From Gemmata sp. (lineage in GTDB: Bacteria > Planctomycetota > Planctomycetia > Gemmatales > Gemmataceae): DNA of 63,778 nucleotides. The translations under genes were made by a program, and so were the position numbers. The stretch covers positions 1 to 63,778 of the forward strand of contig JANWYJ010000074.1 of the NCBI GenBank assembly GCA_025055115.1. Reading direction: 5' to 3'. Within the stretch, counting starts at the first letter, position 1, and each line of letters opens with the position of its first letter. The notes under the pieces are model-generated. The model saw only the letters and a program-made list of their open reading frames with translations, was not told where the DNA came from and did not search any database. Positions 9,549 through 18,086 of the stretch are shown one piece after another.

Positions 9549-10163
9549 AAGCTCGCTCTCGGCCTGCCGTCAGGGCATAACCGCGGCGAGACCCACGCTC
9601 ACTTTTGGCCCTCAATGTATACTTTTGGCCCCTAATGTATACTTTTGTCTATTTTCAATAGCGCACTCATTTCCAGAATGAAAATTGTACACATACCATA
9701 AATGATCGTATGTTCAATACCGACCAAGACTTCGGCGCGACATTCTAACGATCGCCGACGTTCCACGTGGAACATTTCAACAAAAGTCGACATCCGCACC
9801 GCCCCAGGATGACAACTCTCCTACTGCCTGCGGCACACGCACCAGGACAAGTTCAGCAGCTCGTACCAATCGAGGCGCGGACTTTCATCTTCGTAGTTGC
9901 GCCGCGCGTACACCAGGCCAAGTTCAGCGGCTCGCACCAGTAGAAGTCGAAGCGCGGACTGTCTTCTTCGGGGTTGAGGTGCACACACACACCAGGACAA
10001 GTTCAGCGGCTGCCACTGGTGGAATCGACTCCGGTTCGCGTGGAGCGACACCCGACGAGCGGAAGCCAGGACTGATCCTGGGCTTGCAACGAGCAAAGGC
10101 AGATGTCGCAGGACATCGTCCATCGCACCATCAAGGCACGAGGAGAAGCGCAGGCTTATAGGC
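9549..10163. repeat. AT-rich intergenic gap with two repeat families and a parS-like palindrome
   Basis: No gene supported. A 20-bp tandem unit (ACTTTTGGCC then TCAATGTAT-like) occupies 9601-9620 and 9621-9640 with a partial third copy. From 9840 to 10010 a 20-bp unit (CACCAGGACAAGTTCAGCGG) occurs three times (near 9840, 9911 and 9990), spaced 71-79 bp apart with similar flanks. The segment 9600-9780 is clearly more AT-rich than its surroundings and holds the palindrome listed separately. Confidence 0.75.
9760..9773. promoter_or_regulatory. Candidate parS (ParB-binding) site
   Basis: A perfect 14-bp palindrome, GTTCCACGTGGAAC. This equals the inner core of parS centromere sites: Bacillus uses GTTTCACGTGAAAC and pseudomonads use the GTTCCACGTGGAAC version. 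It lies in non-coding, AT-rich DNA. One exact 14-mer is expected about 0.0002 times by chance in a window of this size. No parA or parB is in the window; the neighbouring Mrp ATPase is a relative of ParA but is not ParA. The match is direct; the function is inferred. Confidence 0.6.
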
Positions 10164-10973
10164 TTATAACTGCACTTCGGGCAAAGCGGCAGCGCTGGAG
10201 CGGTTGGCGGCTGCGGCCACGGTTTGCGATAACGTCATGTACGCTTGGGCTACCGGTGAATCGGGATACTTCCGCACAATCGGTTCGCCGCTATCGCCAC
10301 ACTCGGCCACCCGCGGATCGATCGGCAGCTCGCCCAAGAACGGTACATCGCTTTCGCTCGCCAGTTTTTGGCCACCGCCGACACCAAAAATCGGCGTCTT
10401 ATGACCCGCAGCATCGACAAAGTAGCTCATATTCTCAACAATCCCGAGAATGGGCACGCGCACTTCACGGAACATCTTCACTCCTTTGCGGGCGTCGATG
10501 AGACTGACTTCGCCCGGGGTTGTGACGATGACGGCACCAGTTAGTGGCGCGCTTTGGCTGAGAGTCAGTTGGGCATCGCCGGTGCCAGGGGGCAGGTCGA
10601 TGATCAGATAGTCGAGTTGGCCCCAGTCGATCTGACTCAGGAACGATTGCACTGCTTGCGCCACTTTCGGCCCGCGCCAAATGACCGCGGCCTCGGGGGG
10701 CACGAGAAAACCCATGCTCATCAAGCGGATACCGTATTTCTCGATGGGAAACGGCGTGGTTTTGGAATCAACCGTGCCCAGCCCAAACATGATCGGCACC
10801 GACGGACCGTAAATGTCGGCATCCATCAGGCCCACGTGGTAGCCTTGCATATGGAGAGCCATCGCCAGATTGGCGGCGACGGTCGATTTCCCGACACCGC
10901 CTTTGCCACTGGCCACCGCAATCACTTGTTGGACGCCCGGCAACGACAGCTTCGGCGGCATTTGCGGATTCAT
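10164..10973 (-). CDS. Mrp/ApbC/NBP35-family Fe-S carrier ATPase
   Basis: 269 aa, ATG at 10973 with a GAGGAG sequence about 9 nt upstream. The deviant Walker A motif GKGGVGKST is at residues 23-31, followed by DADIYGPSVP (51-60) and IIDLPPGTGD (124-133). The family binds and delivers Fe-S clusters in the cytoplasm. Two differences from the classical form: there is no N-terminal MIP18/DUF59 domain (the protein starts just before the P-loop), and the CxxC normally after NMSYF is absent (residues 181-200 read NMSYFVDAAGHKTPIFGVGG). Cys-less members exist in other bacteria, so ATPase activity is likely but the cluster-binding mode is uncertain. Confidence 0.92.
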   Translation of the reverse strand: MNPQMPPKLSLPGVQQVIAVASGKGGVGKSTVAANLAMALHMQGYHVGLMDADIYGPSVPIMFGLGTVDSKTTPFPIEKYGIRLMSMGFLVPPEAAVIWRGPKVAQAVQSFLSQIDWGQLDYLIIDLPPGTGDAQLTLSQSAPLTGAVIVTTPGEVSLIDARKGVKMFREVRVPILGIVENMSYFVDAAGHKTPIFGVGGGQKLASESDVPFLGELPIDPRVAECGDSGEPIVRKYPDSPVAQAYMTLSQTVAAAANRSSAAALPEVQL

Positions 10974-11537
10974 ATAGCGAACTCCTCAGGAGGTTCTGCG
11001 GGATTAACGCGACGAGCCGGACATTCGTAGGGCGAACGCAGACGCACCCGGTTGTGGCAAGAACGGGGTGTATCGCCTGTTATTACTACTACGGTTCTCG
11101 ATCGCGACGACGACCATTCGCTTCGAACATATTGTGCTTAAGAGCCAACCGTCGGCGGTCTTGGTGAGCCAAGCCAACCGTCGGCGGTCTTGGTGAGCCA
11201 ACCTAACTGTCGTGGGAGTTCCCTTGGCCAACTGTCGTGGGAGTTCCCTGGAGTTGATACACTGTTTAACCGCAGTACGATGGCCGATTTCACCAACTGG
11301 GTAGCGCCCTCCGGCGTCGGTTCATTTGAGGCGATAGTGGAAACATTGGCTGACATGGCTCCCTGAACTTCCGTTGCGCTGACGGCGAAAGAGCGGATCA
11401 CGTCGCGGTGGAAACATCGGCTGACGTGGTCCCCCCTGAACTTCAGATGGTATTTCTCCGTACTATTAGCTGCATCGAAGGCTAGAGCGTTGTTGTCTGG
11501 CCCTGTGTGCTGAGCGGCTTATGCCAACGAGGTCGTC
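10974..11537. repeat. Intergenic gap with three direct-repeat pairs
   Basis: No gene seen. A 29-bp unit beginning AGCCAACCGTCGGCGGTCTT is tandemly duplicated at 11143-11171 and 11172-11200. It is followed at once by a 20-bp unit, AACTGTCGTGGGAGTTCCCT, at 11205-11224 and 11230-11249. A third unit, GTGGAAACATYGGCTGACRT plus about 15 bp, is at 11337-11371 and 11408-11444. Confidence 0.8.
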
Positions 11538-14500
11538 GTGAAACTGACCGCCCCCCCTCCACCGCCGCCGAGTGGCGATGATCCGTCGGGAACTCCCTCG
11601 GGTACGCCCGACGATGCGAACGTCCGGCCTTCCTCCGATGGCGAAAGTGGTTTGGCACCTGAAGCGCCTGCGGAGCCAACGCCGACCAGTCCGCCGCCGC
11701 GACCGATGGTCTGGCCGGGGTGGTATCCCACGATTGATGCGGCCATTGCTGCCTTGGTGGTGGTGCTGGCCTTTGCGAGTGCCTCGTTTGTGGCTCGCAA
11801 TTCGGACCTGTGGATTCATTTGGCCGCCGGACAGCGGTTGTTGGCCGGTACATATTGGCCGGGGAGTGATCCGTTCAGCTATAGCGGGGCCGAACGGACG
11901 TGGGTCAATCATGCGTGGCTGACTGATGTCGTCTTGTACTTGCTCTATGGCGGCCAAGGGCAAGTGTTGGTCATCGCCAAAGCGTTGATGGTGGCGCTGG
12001 CGTTTGGGGTTGTCTTGGCGATACGTCGGCCGTCGTTTCCGCTGTGGCCGTGGGCGGTGGTCACGGCGTTGGCTGTTCTTGCCAGTGCCCCGCAGTTCAC
12101 GTTGCGGCCGTATGTGGTGTCGATGTTGTTTTTGGCGCTCACGCTTGTCGTGGTGTTCCGCTGGCCGCAGGGGGCCAGCCAGCGCCGGTTGCCGCTGGTG
12201 ATTGGTGGCGTGTTCTGGTTGTGGGCGAATAGCGATGCGTGGTTCTTCTTGGGTCCGTTGACATTGCTGTTGCTGATCGTTGGTGAGTGGATTCATACGA
12301 CGTGGCTGAAAAGCTCCGCCGCAGCGGAAGCCGACGATCTGGAACCACTGCCGCGCCTGCCCACGGTCGCCACTCTGGCCAAGGCTTTGGGCGTTGGCGT
12401 GGTCGCATGCATGGTGAACCCCCACCATCTGCGCGTTTGGGAACTGCCGTTTGAATTGACCGGCAGTGCCATTGCGGAAGTGGACCCTCGGTTCCGGACG
12501 TTCCTCTTCTCCCCGCTGACGGATCTGTACATCCGCGAAACTGGTTTAGGTTACAACCTCAACGGCTTGGCGTATTTCATCCTCTTGATTGGCGGGGCGG
12601 CCCTGTTGGGATTCGGTTCTGGTCGGCTCCGCGGGGGCCACGTCGCATTGTGGATTGGGTTTGCGGCCATGAGCCTCAAGAGTATCTACGCTATCCCATT
12701 TTTCGCCATTGTCGCTGTGCCGCTGGTGGCAGCGCAGCTGAACGCCTTCAGTCCGCGTGTGCAACTGCGTTCGTGGAACGATCCGGTTAGCCGGTTGTTG
12801 CTGCTGGGTTCTTCGATGGGCCGCGTGGTATCCTTGCTCGGGATCGTGCTATTGTGTGGGGCGGCCTATCCGGGGTGGGTTCACCCTGAGGCTTCGAACC
12901 CAGCGTATACGCGGCGGTTAGCCTGGGGTGTGGAAGCTGATCCGCTGTTGGTCCGAGCCGCGCAACAACTCCAAGCGTGGCGGGACGCTGACAAACTGCC
13001 GCCAGAAACCCGCGGTATTATCACGAGCATGGAGTTGGCGAATTATGTGGCGTGGTTTGCTCCCCACGAAAAGGTATTCTTCAATACGCGCTTGAATCAT
13101 CATCGGCCGGAGCTGGCCGATTTTGTGAAGTTGCGGCAAGGTTTGGGGCTGATTGCGTTACCCGACCAGAGAGCGGACCTTCAAGAAGCTCGCGACGTGT
13201 TGCGGAAGGCGAAAGCTGATTATCTGGCGGTATCGTCGGCGAGTTCTGTCGATGGCGGGGCATTGCACGCGCGGGCTACGGAATTAACGGTTCGGCTGTA
13301 CAAATCCTGGGCCGAGTGGGTTCCGTGGTACCTCGATGGCCGCACGGTGGTTTTCGGTTGGAAATCGCCTGGGGAAGTGGCCAAGCCGGTGGTGACCCAA
13401 CGGCGTGTCGATGCGGTGGGTCTTGCCTTTGCGCCGCGAACACCACTGGGCGAACCCGAGTTGAAACAACCGCTGGTGGCCCAAAGCTGGGCCGATACGC
13501 TTGTGCACCCGGTCGGTCTGACACCACCAGGGGCTACGGAGGCCATGGGGTGGCTGCTGTATCGTGAAGCTCCACAGCAGCGGCAATCGATTCGGGCCAA
13601 TGTCACCGGACCGCTGGTGCGTCTGGCTGGGGACAACACGCCGCTATTGCACCAATTCATCCACAATCTGACCTGGCAGGTGCCTCCGGTCGAACCGAGT
13701 GCCAGCACCGATGCGATCGACCGTCGCGCTATTGCTTTGTTGGCATTCTGGGCTGCCCGGCAAGCGATTCTCGAGAATCCGGATCACCCCGATGCGTACT
13801 GGGCACTGGCCTTGACTCTCGACGATCCGCAACTGCCGCTGAGCGAGAGCGAACGCACGCTGGGCCGGGTGATTGCCTTACGGCAGTGTTTGAGTCGTTT
13901 ACCGCCGCCGGAATATTACCGGCCGGGGCAGTTTCAAGCATCGCCCATCGAAGTGGCGTTGCGCTTGGCGGAAACGTACCTCGGTCCGCCGCTGACGCGA
14001 ACCAACCCGGCCACCAAGAAAACCGAGATCGTCGGCTTCGGGGGTATGCTGCTGGGCGTTGAGGGGTTAGCCGAGCTGCTTGGGCAGGTGTACATTCCGG
14101 ATAAACAAGGGAATCTGTCGCGGGTGTTACTGGCGCGTGTGGGTCGGGTCCAAGGGGATGTGCGTTTCCTGGCCGCGGATGCCGCCCACGACGTCATGAA
14201 GCTGGCTGCGGCCTATGGCAGCGTGACGGTGGGGCAAGAAACCGCCGAGGACACGAAAAAACGGGTGGAGGAGTTGAATCGGCTGGTCAAAATCGCCGAA
14301 GACGAGCGCCTTCGGGCACAACGGCAGTTCGATCAGGCCGCAGCGCGCAGTACGAAGCTGCCAGATTTGGTGAGCGCCGCGCTAACCGCCGGCCTGCCAG
14401 CCTTGGCGCTGGAGCTGCTCACCAAAGAAAACACCGACCTGGTCAAAGAATACGAGAAAAACGATGCCCTAGCGATTCTGACCATCATCGCCTTACAACT

Positions 14501-15116
14501 GGCCTTGGGACAAATCGAGAATGCCAACGATCTGATCGCCAATAACGACAAGCCGGAAAACCTCAAGGCCCTGGAAGCCCGCGGCTGGCTAGGGCTATGG
14601 CTGCAGTTGAAATACCACAAGCATCTCCATGCGGGCCAGTACAAACAAGCTGGCGAGGTGTGGGAAACGATGGCCGGTCCGGGAATCGGCGAAGTCGCGA
14701 AACTGCAACCGCTGGGGCCGAATTTTGATAAGGCCACCCTGCTTCAGGTGATTGGGCAGATCTTTCAAACGCCTGATCCGGCCAAACGGTTGGAATACAT
14801 GCTGCGGCCGGCGATTCCGCTGGTCCGGTCGCCGCTGCAACCACTGTTGCTATCGCAGTGGTATAGCGAGTGGTTGTTGGTCAATACGGTGATCCGCAAT
14901 AGTATTGCCGCGCAATTGCAGCGCGAAGCAGAATTTTTCTTCCGCCGCGGGGTGTTGTCGCTGTTGCAAGCCGACATTCCGGCTGCTAAGCGACGTTTCG
15001 AGCAAACCCGGCGCCGTCCGCCGGCGGGCTGGGGGTTATCGGAAATCGCTGCTACCGAAGCCCTTGGCTATTTGGAACTGATGCAGTTGGCCGAAACACG
15101 CAGTCCGCCGAAGTGA
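11538..15116 (+). CDS. Large polytopic membrane protein with helical C-terminal half (GT-C-like, unknown function)
   Basis: 1192 aa from a GTG at 11538; a nearby ATG at 11521 is out of frame and stops immediately. A Pro-rich cytoplasmic N-terminus (~60 aa) precedes about ten hydrophobic segments between residues ~65 and ~450. The first outer loop reads SDLWIHLAAGQRLLAG then PGSDPFSYS and WVNHAWLTD, a motif seen in uncharacterised polytopic bacterial proteins with a GT-C-like layout. The remaining ~700 residues are soluble and helix-rich, with a charged, coiled-coil-like stretch near residues 900-940 and alpha-hairpin repeats resembling TPRs. The nitrilase-fold gene begins 8 bp after the stop, so the two form an operon. 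Function is not recognisable. Confidence 0.8.
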   Translation: MKLTAPPPPPPSGDDPSGTPSGTPDDANVRPSSDGESGLAPEAPAEPTPTSPPPRPMVWPGWYPTIDAAIAALVVVLAFASASFVARNSDLWIHLAAGQRLLAGTYWPGSDPFSYSGAERTWVNHAWLTDVVLYLLYGGQGQVLVIAKALMVALAFGVVLAIRRPSFPLWPWAVVTALAVLASAPQFTLRPYVVSMLFLALTLVVVFRWPQGASQRRLPLVIGGVFWLWANSDAWFFLGPLTLLLLIVGEWIHTTWLKSSAAAEADDLEPLPRLPTVATLAKALGVGVVACMVNPHHLRVWELPFELTGSAIAEVDPRFRTFLFSPLTDLYIRETGLGYNLNGLAYFILLIGGAALLGFGSGRLRGGHVALWIGFAAMSLKSIYAIPFFAIVAVPLVAAQLNAFSPRVQLRSWNDPVSRLLLLGSSMGRVVSLLGIVLLCGAAYPGWVHPEASNPAYTRRLAWGVEADPLLVRAAQQLQAWRDADKLPPETRGIITSMELANYVAWFAPHEKVFFNTRLNHHRPELADFVKLRQGLGLIALPDQRADLQEARDVLRKAKADYLAVSSASSVDGGALHARATELTVRLYKSWAEWVPWYLDGRTVVFGWKSPGEVAKPVVTQRRVDAVGLAFAPRTPLGEPELKQPLVAQSWADTLVHPVGLTPPGATEAMGWLLYREAPQQRQSIRANVTGPLVRLAGDNTPLLHQFIHNLTWQVPPVEPSASTDAIDRRAIALLAFWAARQAILENPDHPDAYWALALTLDDPQLPLSESERTLGRVIALRQCLSRLPPPEYYRPGQFQASPIEVALRLAETYLGPPLTRTNPATKKTEIVGFGGMLLGVEGLAELLGQVYIPDKQGNLSRVLLARVGRVQGDVRFLAADAAHDVMKLAAAYGSVTVGQETAEDTKKRVEELNRLVKIAEDERLRAQRQFDQAAARSTKLPDLVSAALTAGLPALALELLTKENTDLVKEYEKNDALAILTIIALQLALGQIENANDLIANNDKPENLKALEARGWLGLWLQLKYHKHLHAGQYKQAGEVWETMAGPGIGEVAKLQPLGPNFDKATLLQVIGQIFQTPDPAKRLEYMLRPAIPLVRSPLQPLLLSQWYSEWLLVNTVIRNSIAAQLQREAEFFFRRGVLSLLQADIPAAKRRFEQTRRRPPAGWGLSEIAATEALGYLELMQLAETRSPPK

Positions 15117-15124
15117 GGTTTACG

Positions 15125-15988
15125 ATGGCCACATGGACCGTAGCGGGTGTGCAGATGGACTGCACACTCGGCGACATCGCCGGCAACCGAGCAGCCCTGA
15201 TTCGCCAGCTGCACCACTGCGCCGAGCGCGGTGCCAAGCTGGTGATCTTTCCGGAGTGCATTCTGACCGGCTATGGGTTCACATCGCGTGCTGCAGCGCA
15301 GGCCGTCGCAGAACCCTTGCCCGGCCCCAGCACCGATGCCATTGCGACCGTCTGTGCCCAACTGGGCATCTGGACCGTATTCGGTCTGCTGGAATCTGCC
15401 CCTGGGAATCGTCTGTTCAATGCGTGTGCTCTGGTCGGTCCGGAAGGGTTTGTGGCCGGGTACCGCAAATTGCATCTGCCCTGCCTGGGTGCCGACCGGT
15501 TTACCGATCCGGGTGATCGACCCTTTGCGGTTCACGATCTGGGCGGTCTGAAAGTTGGGATGAATATCTGTTTTGATGGCAGTTTCCCGGAATCGGCGCG
15601 GATTCTCACCTTGTTGGGAGCGGAATTGGTCGTGTTGCCAACAAACTGGGCCACGCCAGCGCGGACGATGGCCGAATTGGTAACTGCGGCACGAGCGTGG
15701 GAGAATCACATCTACTATATTGCGGTCAATCGCATTGGCGACGAAAGCGGTTTCCACTACATCGGCCTCAGTTCCGCCGCTGACTATCTGGGCCGCATCG
15801 TGCATCGCTCCCCCGAAGATCAGGACGACGTCTTCTTCGTGGAAGTGGACCCTGCCGCCGCGGCCAACAAGCGCGTCGTCACTTGTGCGGGTGAATACGA
15901 GATCGACCGGGTGAACTGGCGGCGTCCTGAGTTCTATGGTCCACTGACGGCCAACCCGGGCCTATTCAAGGGGCATCACCCGACGTGA
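15125..15988 (+). CDS. Carbon-nitrogen hydrolase (nitrilase superfamily)
   Basis: 287 aa. ATG at 15125 is preferred because TGAGG lies 6 nt upstream; the GTG at 15113 overlaps the previous stop. The Glu-Lys-Cys triad of the superfamily is visible: FPECILTGYG (Glu44), GYRKLHLP (Lys) and MNICFDGSFPESAR (Cys). The enzyme cleaves or condenses amide C-N bonds in the cytoplasm; the substrate cannot be assigned. It is the second gene of an operon with the 1192-aa membrane protein and is followed by a strong intrinsic terminator. Confidence 0.92.
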   Translation: MATWTVAGVQMDCTLGDIAGNRAALIRQLHHCAERGAKLVIFPECILTGYGFTSRAAAQAVAEPLPGPSTDAIATVCAQLGIWTVFGLLESAPGNRLFNACALVGPEGFVAGYRKLHLPCLGADRFTDPGDRPFAVHDLGGLKVGMNICFDGSFPESARILTLLGAELVVLPTNWATPARTMAELVTAARAWENHIYYIAVNRIGDESGFHYIGLSSAADYLGRIVHRSPEDQDDVFFVEVDPAAAANKRVVTCAGEYEIDRVNWRRPEFYGPLTANPGLFKGHHPT

Positions 15989-15989
15989 C

Positions 15990-16031
15990 AGGCCAGCCAC
16001 CGTCCCACCACCGGTTATTGGCTGGCCTTTT
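15990..16031 (+). terminator. Rho-independent terminator of the nitrilase operon
   Basis: A 10-bp perfect stem (AGGCCAGCCA at 15990-15999, TGGCTGGCCT at 16019-16028) with a 19-nt loop runs into TTTT at 16028-16031, starting 2 nt after the stop codon. Confidence 0.85.
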
Positions 16032-16365
16032 CAGCATCGCAGAATGGCTATCATCCGACCCGAAGGACTAGCCGCTCCGCTGCCACCGCGCGTTTCGCGC
16101 CAACAGCTCCTCGGTCACCCAGGTGGTGCGCTCATCGAATCGCGCTGCGGTCTGGTCTGGCTCGACCACAACGCGGTGCCGGTATCGCGCTGCGGTCTGG
16201 GCTGCGGATCATCATTGCTCACAGCCACGGTGCAGCGTTTTCGGCTGCACCCCAGGGCGTGGCGTACACATCGGCACTGGACCGTTCGTCGCTCGTGACC
16301 AAGACCATCGGCAGGCTGATGCTCAGAGTGGCGGTGGGGGCTGCATTCGGGTGCGTGCGTTGTCT
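16032..16365. other. Gap without a gene
   Basis: Only a short diverged direct repeat (ATCGCGCTGCGGTCTGG near 16138 and 16184) stands out. Small frames on both strands overlap and look accidental. Confidence 0.5.
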
Positions 16366-16824
16366 CTAGGAAGCCGGTTTGCAATGGGTTTTCTCGTAGG
16401 CTGCCACTTTTTCCGTGCGGCGCGTGTGGCGACCCCCTTCAAATTCCGTGGCCAGCCACACGCGGATCATCCGTTCGATCTGCTCTTCGCCAATCAGTTC
16501 GGCGCCCAGACACAGGACGTTAGCGTCGTTATGGCGGCGGCACAGTTCGGCATCGAGAACGTCGCGGCAGTTGGCCGCTCGCACCCCGGCGACTTTGTTG
16601 GCAGCAATACACATGCCATGCCCGGTGGCACAGATGAGAATGCCGCGTTGAACCTGCCCACGGCTGACGGCCTCGGCCACGGGAATGGCATAGTCGGGAA
16701 AATCGACACCCGCGGGCGTGTTGGCTCCCAAATCCACCACCTCATGACCTAATTCCGTCAGGAGTGTGAGAATCCGCTGCTTGACCGGTAAGCCGCGGTG
16801 ATCGTTTCCGACCGCAACCTTCAT
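16366..16824 (-). CDS. rpiB: Ribose-5-phosphate isomerase B
   Basis: 152 aa. The ATG at 16824 gives MKVAVGNDHRG, the family N-terminus, and overlaps the upstream stop in an ATGA junction. The motifs GILICATGHGMCIAANK (Cys and the anion-hole loop), VRAANC and HNDANVLCLGAELIG are typical. It interconverts ribose 5-phosphate and ribulose 5-phosphate in the pentose phosphate pathway. Translational coupling to the Sua5-like/LMW-phosphatase fusion mirrors the ywlC-ywlE-ywlF order of Bacillus. A LacAB-like sugar isomerase is a less likely alternative. Confidence 0.93.
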   Translation of the reverse strand: MKVAVGNDHRGLPVKQRILTLLTELGHEVVDLGANTPAGVDFPDYAIPVAEAVSRGQVQRGILICATGHGMCIAANKVAGVRAANCRDVLDAELCRRHNDANVLCLGAELIGEEQIERMIRVWLATEFEGGRHTRRTEKVAAYEKTHCKPAS

Positions 16825-17846
16825 GATGATTCCACCCACTCAGGTAACAACCGCTCCAGATGGCGGAGGATGGTTTGGGCACAGTGGCGATAGACCGCTC
16901 GATCAGCACCCACCGGGTCGTCCAAATCGGTGTCGCCGCACAAAAGCCGCGGCGCCGGACCGATGTTCGGATACCGTCGGGCTAAGGCATGCAAATGACT
17001 GTGCGTCATCACAATGACATCGTCGGCAGCCATCAATAGTTGGGCACTGACCGGACGGCTGGTATGGCCGCGGAGATCAGCCCCCAATTCTTCGGCGGCC
17101 GCAATCGATTCTTCCGAGGCGGGGCTTCCTTCCCACGCGGCTACACCGGCCGACAGAATCCAGAAACCCCGCGCCGGTAAGTCGTCGACGTGGCAGTGGA
17201 GCTGCTCGGCGAGCAGTTTCTTGGCCAACGCCTCCGCCAAGGGGCTACGACATGTGTTTCCAGTGCAAATGAACAAGATGATCCGCGCTGCCAACCGTTG
17301 GATTTCGGCGACGTTGAACGCGCCGGGATGCACCAACTGCCAGCTGTGGTCGTCGACACGAATCACTGTGGCCGCGTTACCCACCGGTCGTTCCCCAGCA
17401 TTGACGATCAGACCCACCTCGGCACCTAGCACATCGGTGGCCGCCTGGGCCTGCGGGCATTGCGTGTCGGCTACGCAGACCGGACCCAGTTCGGCAATCG
17501 CCGGGATAACCAGATCGAACAGTGGATGATCGGGGCAGCGAAACCGTTGCCAGTTGGTGCTCGTGGCGGGGGATGGCAACTCGAGGACCAAGGGGGCCGG
17601 CCATGCCCGCAGCATCAGCCGCTGCGCGATCCGCGAGACAATTCCCCCCCGCGCGGTCACGTCTTCCGGTCCCCATGCCAACAGAGCCGACGCCGCCAAG
17701 TTGACCGCAACTCCCGCTTTCCACGCGGCCAGGTAGCCGTTGTCGCCGGGCAGCACAGCGACGGCACCCGCAGCGAGGGTTTGCCGCGTCGACTCCACGA
17801 ATTCGGACGGATCGACGGTCGGGTTCCAGTCGATAACCGTCGGCAT
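16821..17846 (-). CDS. Fusion of a degenerate Sua5/YrdC domain with a low-molecular-weight protein phosphatase
   Basis: 341 aa. Residues ~15-185 align by eye with YrdC/Sua5 (GAVAVLPGDNGYLAAW where PTDTVYGL is expected, later AATVIRVDDHSWQLVHPGAFNVAEIQ). The Lys/Arg/Ser residues that bind threonine and ATP in TsaC are not recognisable, so t6A synthesis by this domain is doubtful. Residues ~188-341 are an LMW-PTP with the P-loop C194TGNTCRSP and the general-acid loop DLDD310P. In Bacillus the same three functions are separate neighbouring genes (ywlC, ywlE arginine phosphatase, ywlF rpiB). The Thr after CTGN is the residue that favours phospho-arginine in YwlE, so arginine phosphatase activity is plausible. 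Its stop overlaps the rpiB start. Confidence 0.85.
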   Translation of the reverse strand: MPTVIDWNPTVDPSEFVESTRQTLAAGAVAVLPGDNGYLAAWKAGVAVNLAASALLAWGPEDVTARGGIVSRIAQRLMLRAWPAPLVLELPSPATSTNWQRFRCPDHPLFDLVIPAIAELGPVCVADTQCPQAQAATDVLGAEVGLIVNAGERPVGNAATVIRVDDHSWQLVHPGAFNVAEIQRLAARIILFICTGNTCRSPLAEALAKKLLAEQLHCHVDDLPARGFWILSAGVAAWEGSPASEESIAAAEELGADLRGHTSRPVSAQLLMAADDVIVMTHSHLHALARRYPNIGPAPRLLCGDTDLDDPVGADRAVYRHCAQTILRHLERLLPEWVESS

Positions 17847-18086
17847 GGTGCGCGGTCTCCAGTACCGAGTACGTTAATAGTGGCAATTTACGGGAAAGCG
17901 GCGGCAGGAAACAGGGGCCAAGCGTGGAAGGCAACGTCCTGACACCGAAGCCGCCCACCCATTTGCACTCGTAGTAGCTGCACTCGTAGTAGCAACAGGC
18001 AGGGACCAACCGTGGAAGGCTACACCTTCCGATGAGGAGGGAGGGATCGCGGTGATTCTCGGACTTGTGACGTGATGCGTTTCGGG
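17847..18086. repeat. Short gap with small direct repeats
   Basis: GCACTCGTAGTAGC occurs twice in tandem near 17967 and 17981. A GGGACCAACCGTGGAAGGC-type unit occurs near 17911 and 18001. Confidence 0.5.

Noticed and set aside
9640-9780. Replication origin with DnaA boxes
   Set aside because: AT-rich, but no cluster of TTATCCACA-like boxes was found by eye; the best candidate (TTGTACACA near 9688) has two mismatches. dnaA and dnaN are absent.
9821-10123. 100-codon minus-strand frame with repeated LNLSWCVC
   Set aside because: The repeated peptide is simply the translation of the three-copy DNA repeat; no start signal or homology.
10164-10973. ParA chromosome-partition ATPase (because of the parS-like site nearby)
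   Set aside because: The motif set (DADIYGPSVP, NMSYF...IFGVGGG) is that of Mrp/NBP35, not ParA.
11466-12428. 320-codon minus-strand open frame
   Set aside because: Arg/Gln/His-rich mirror of the 1192-aa membrane protein gene.
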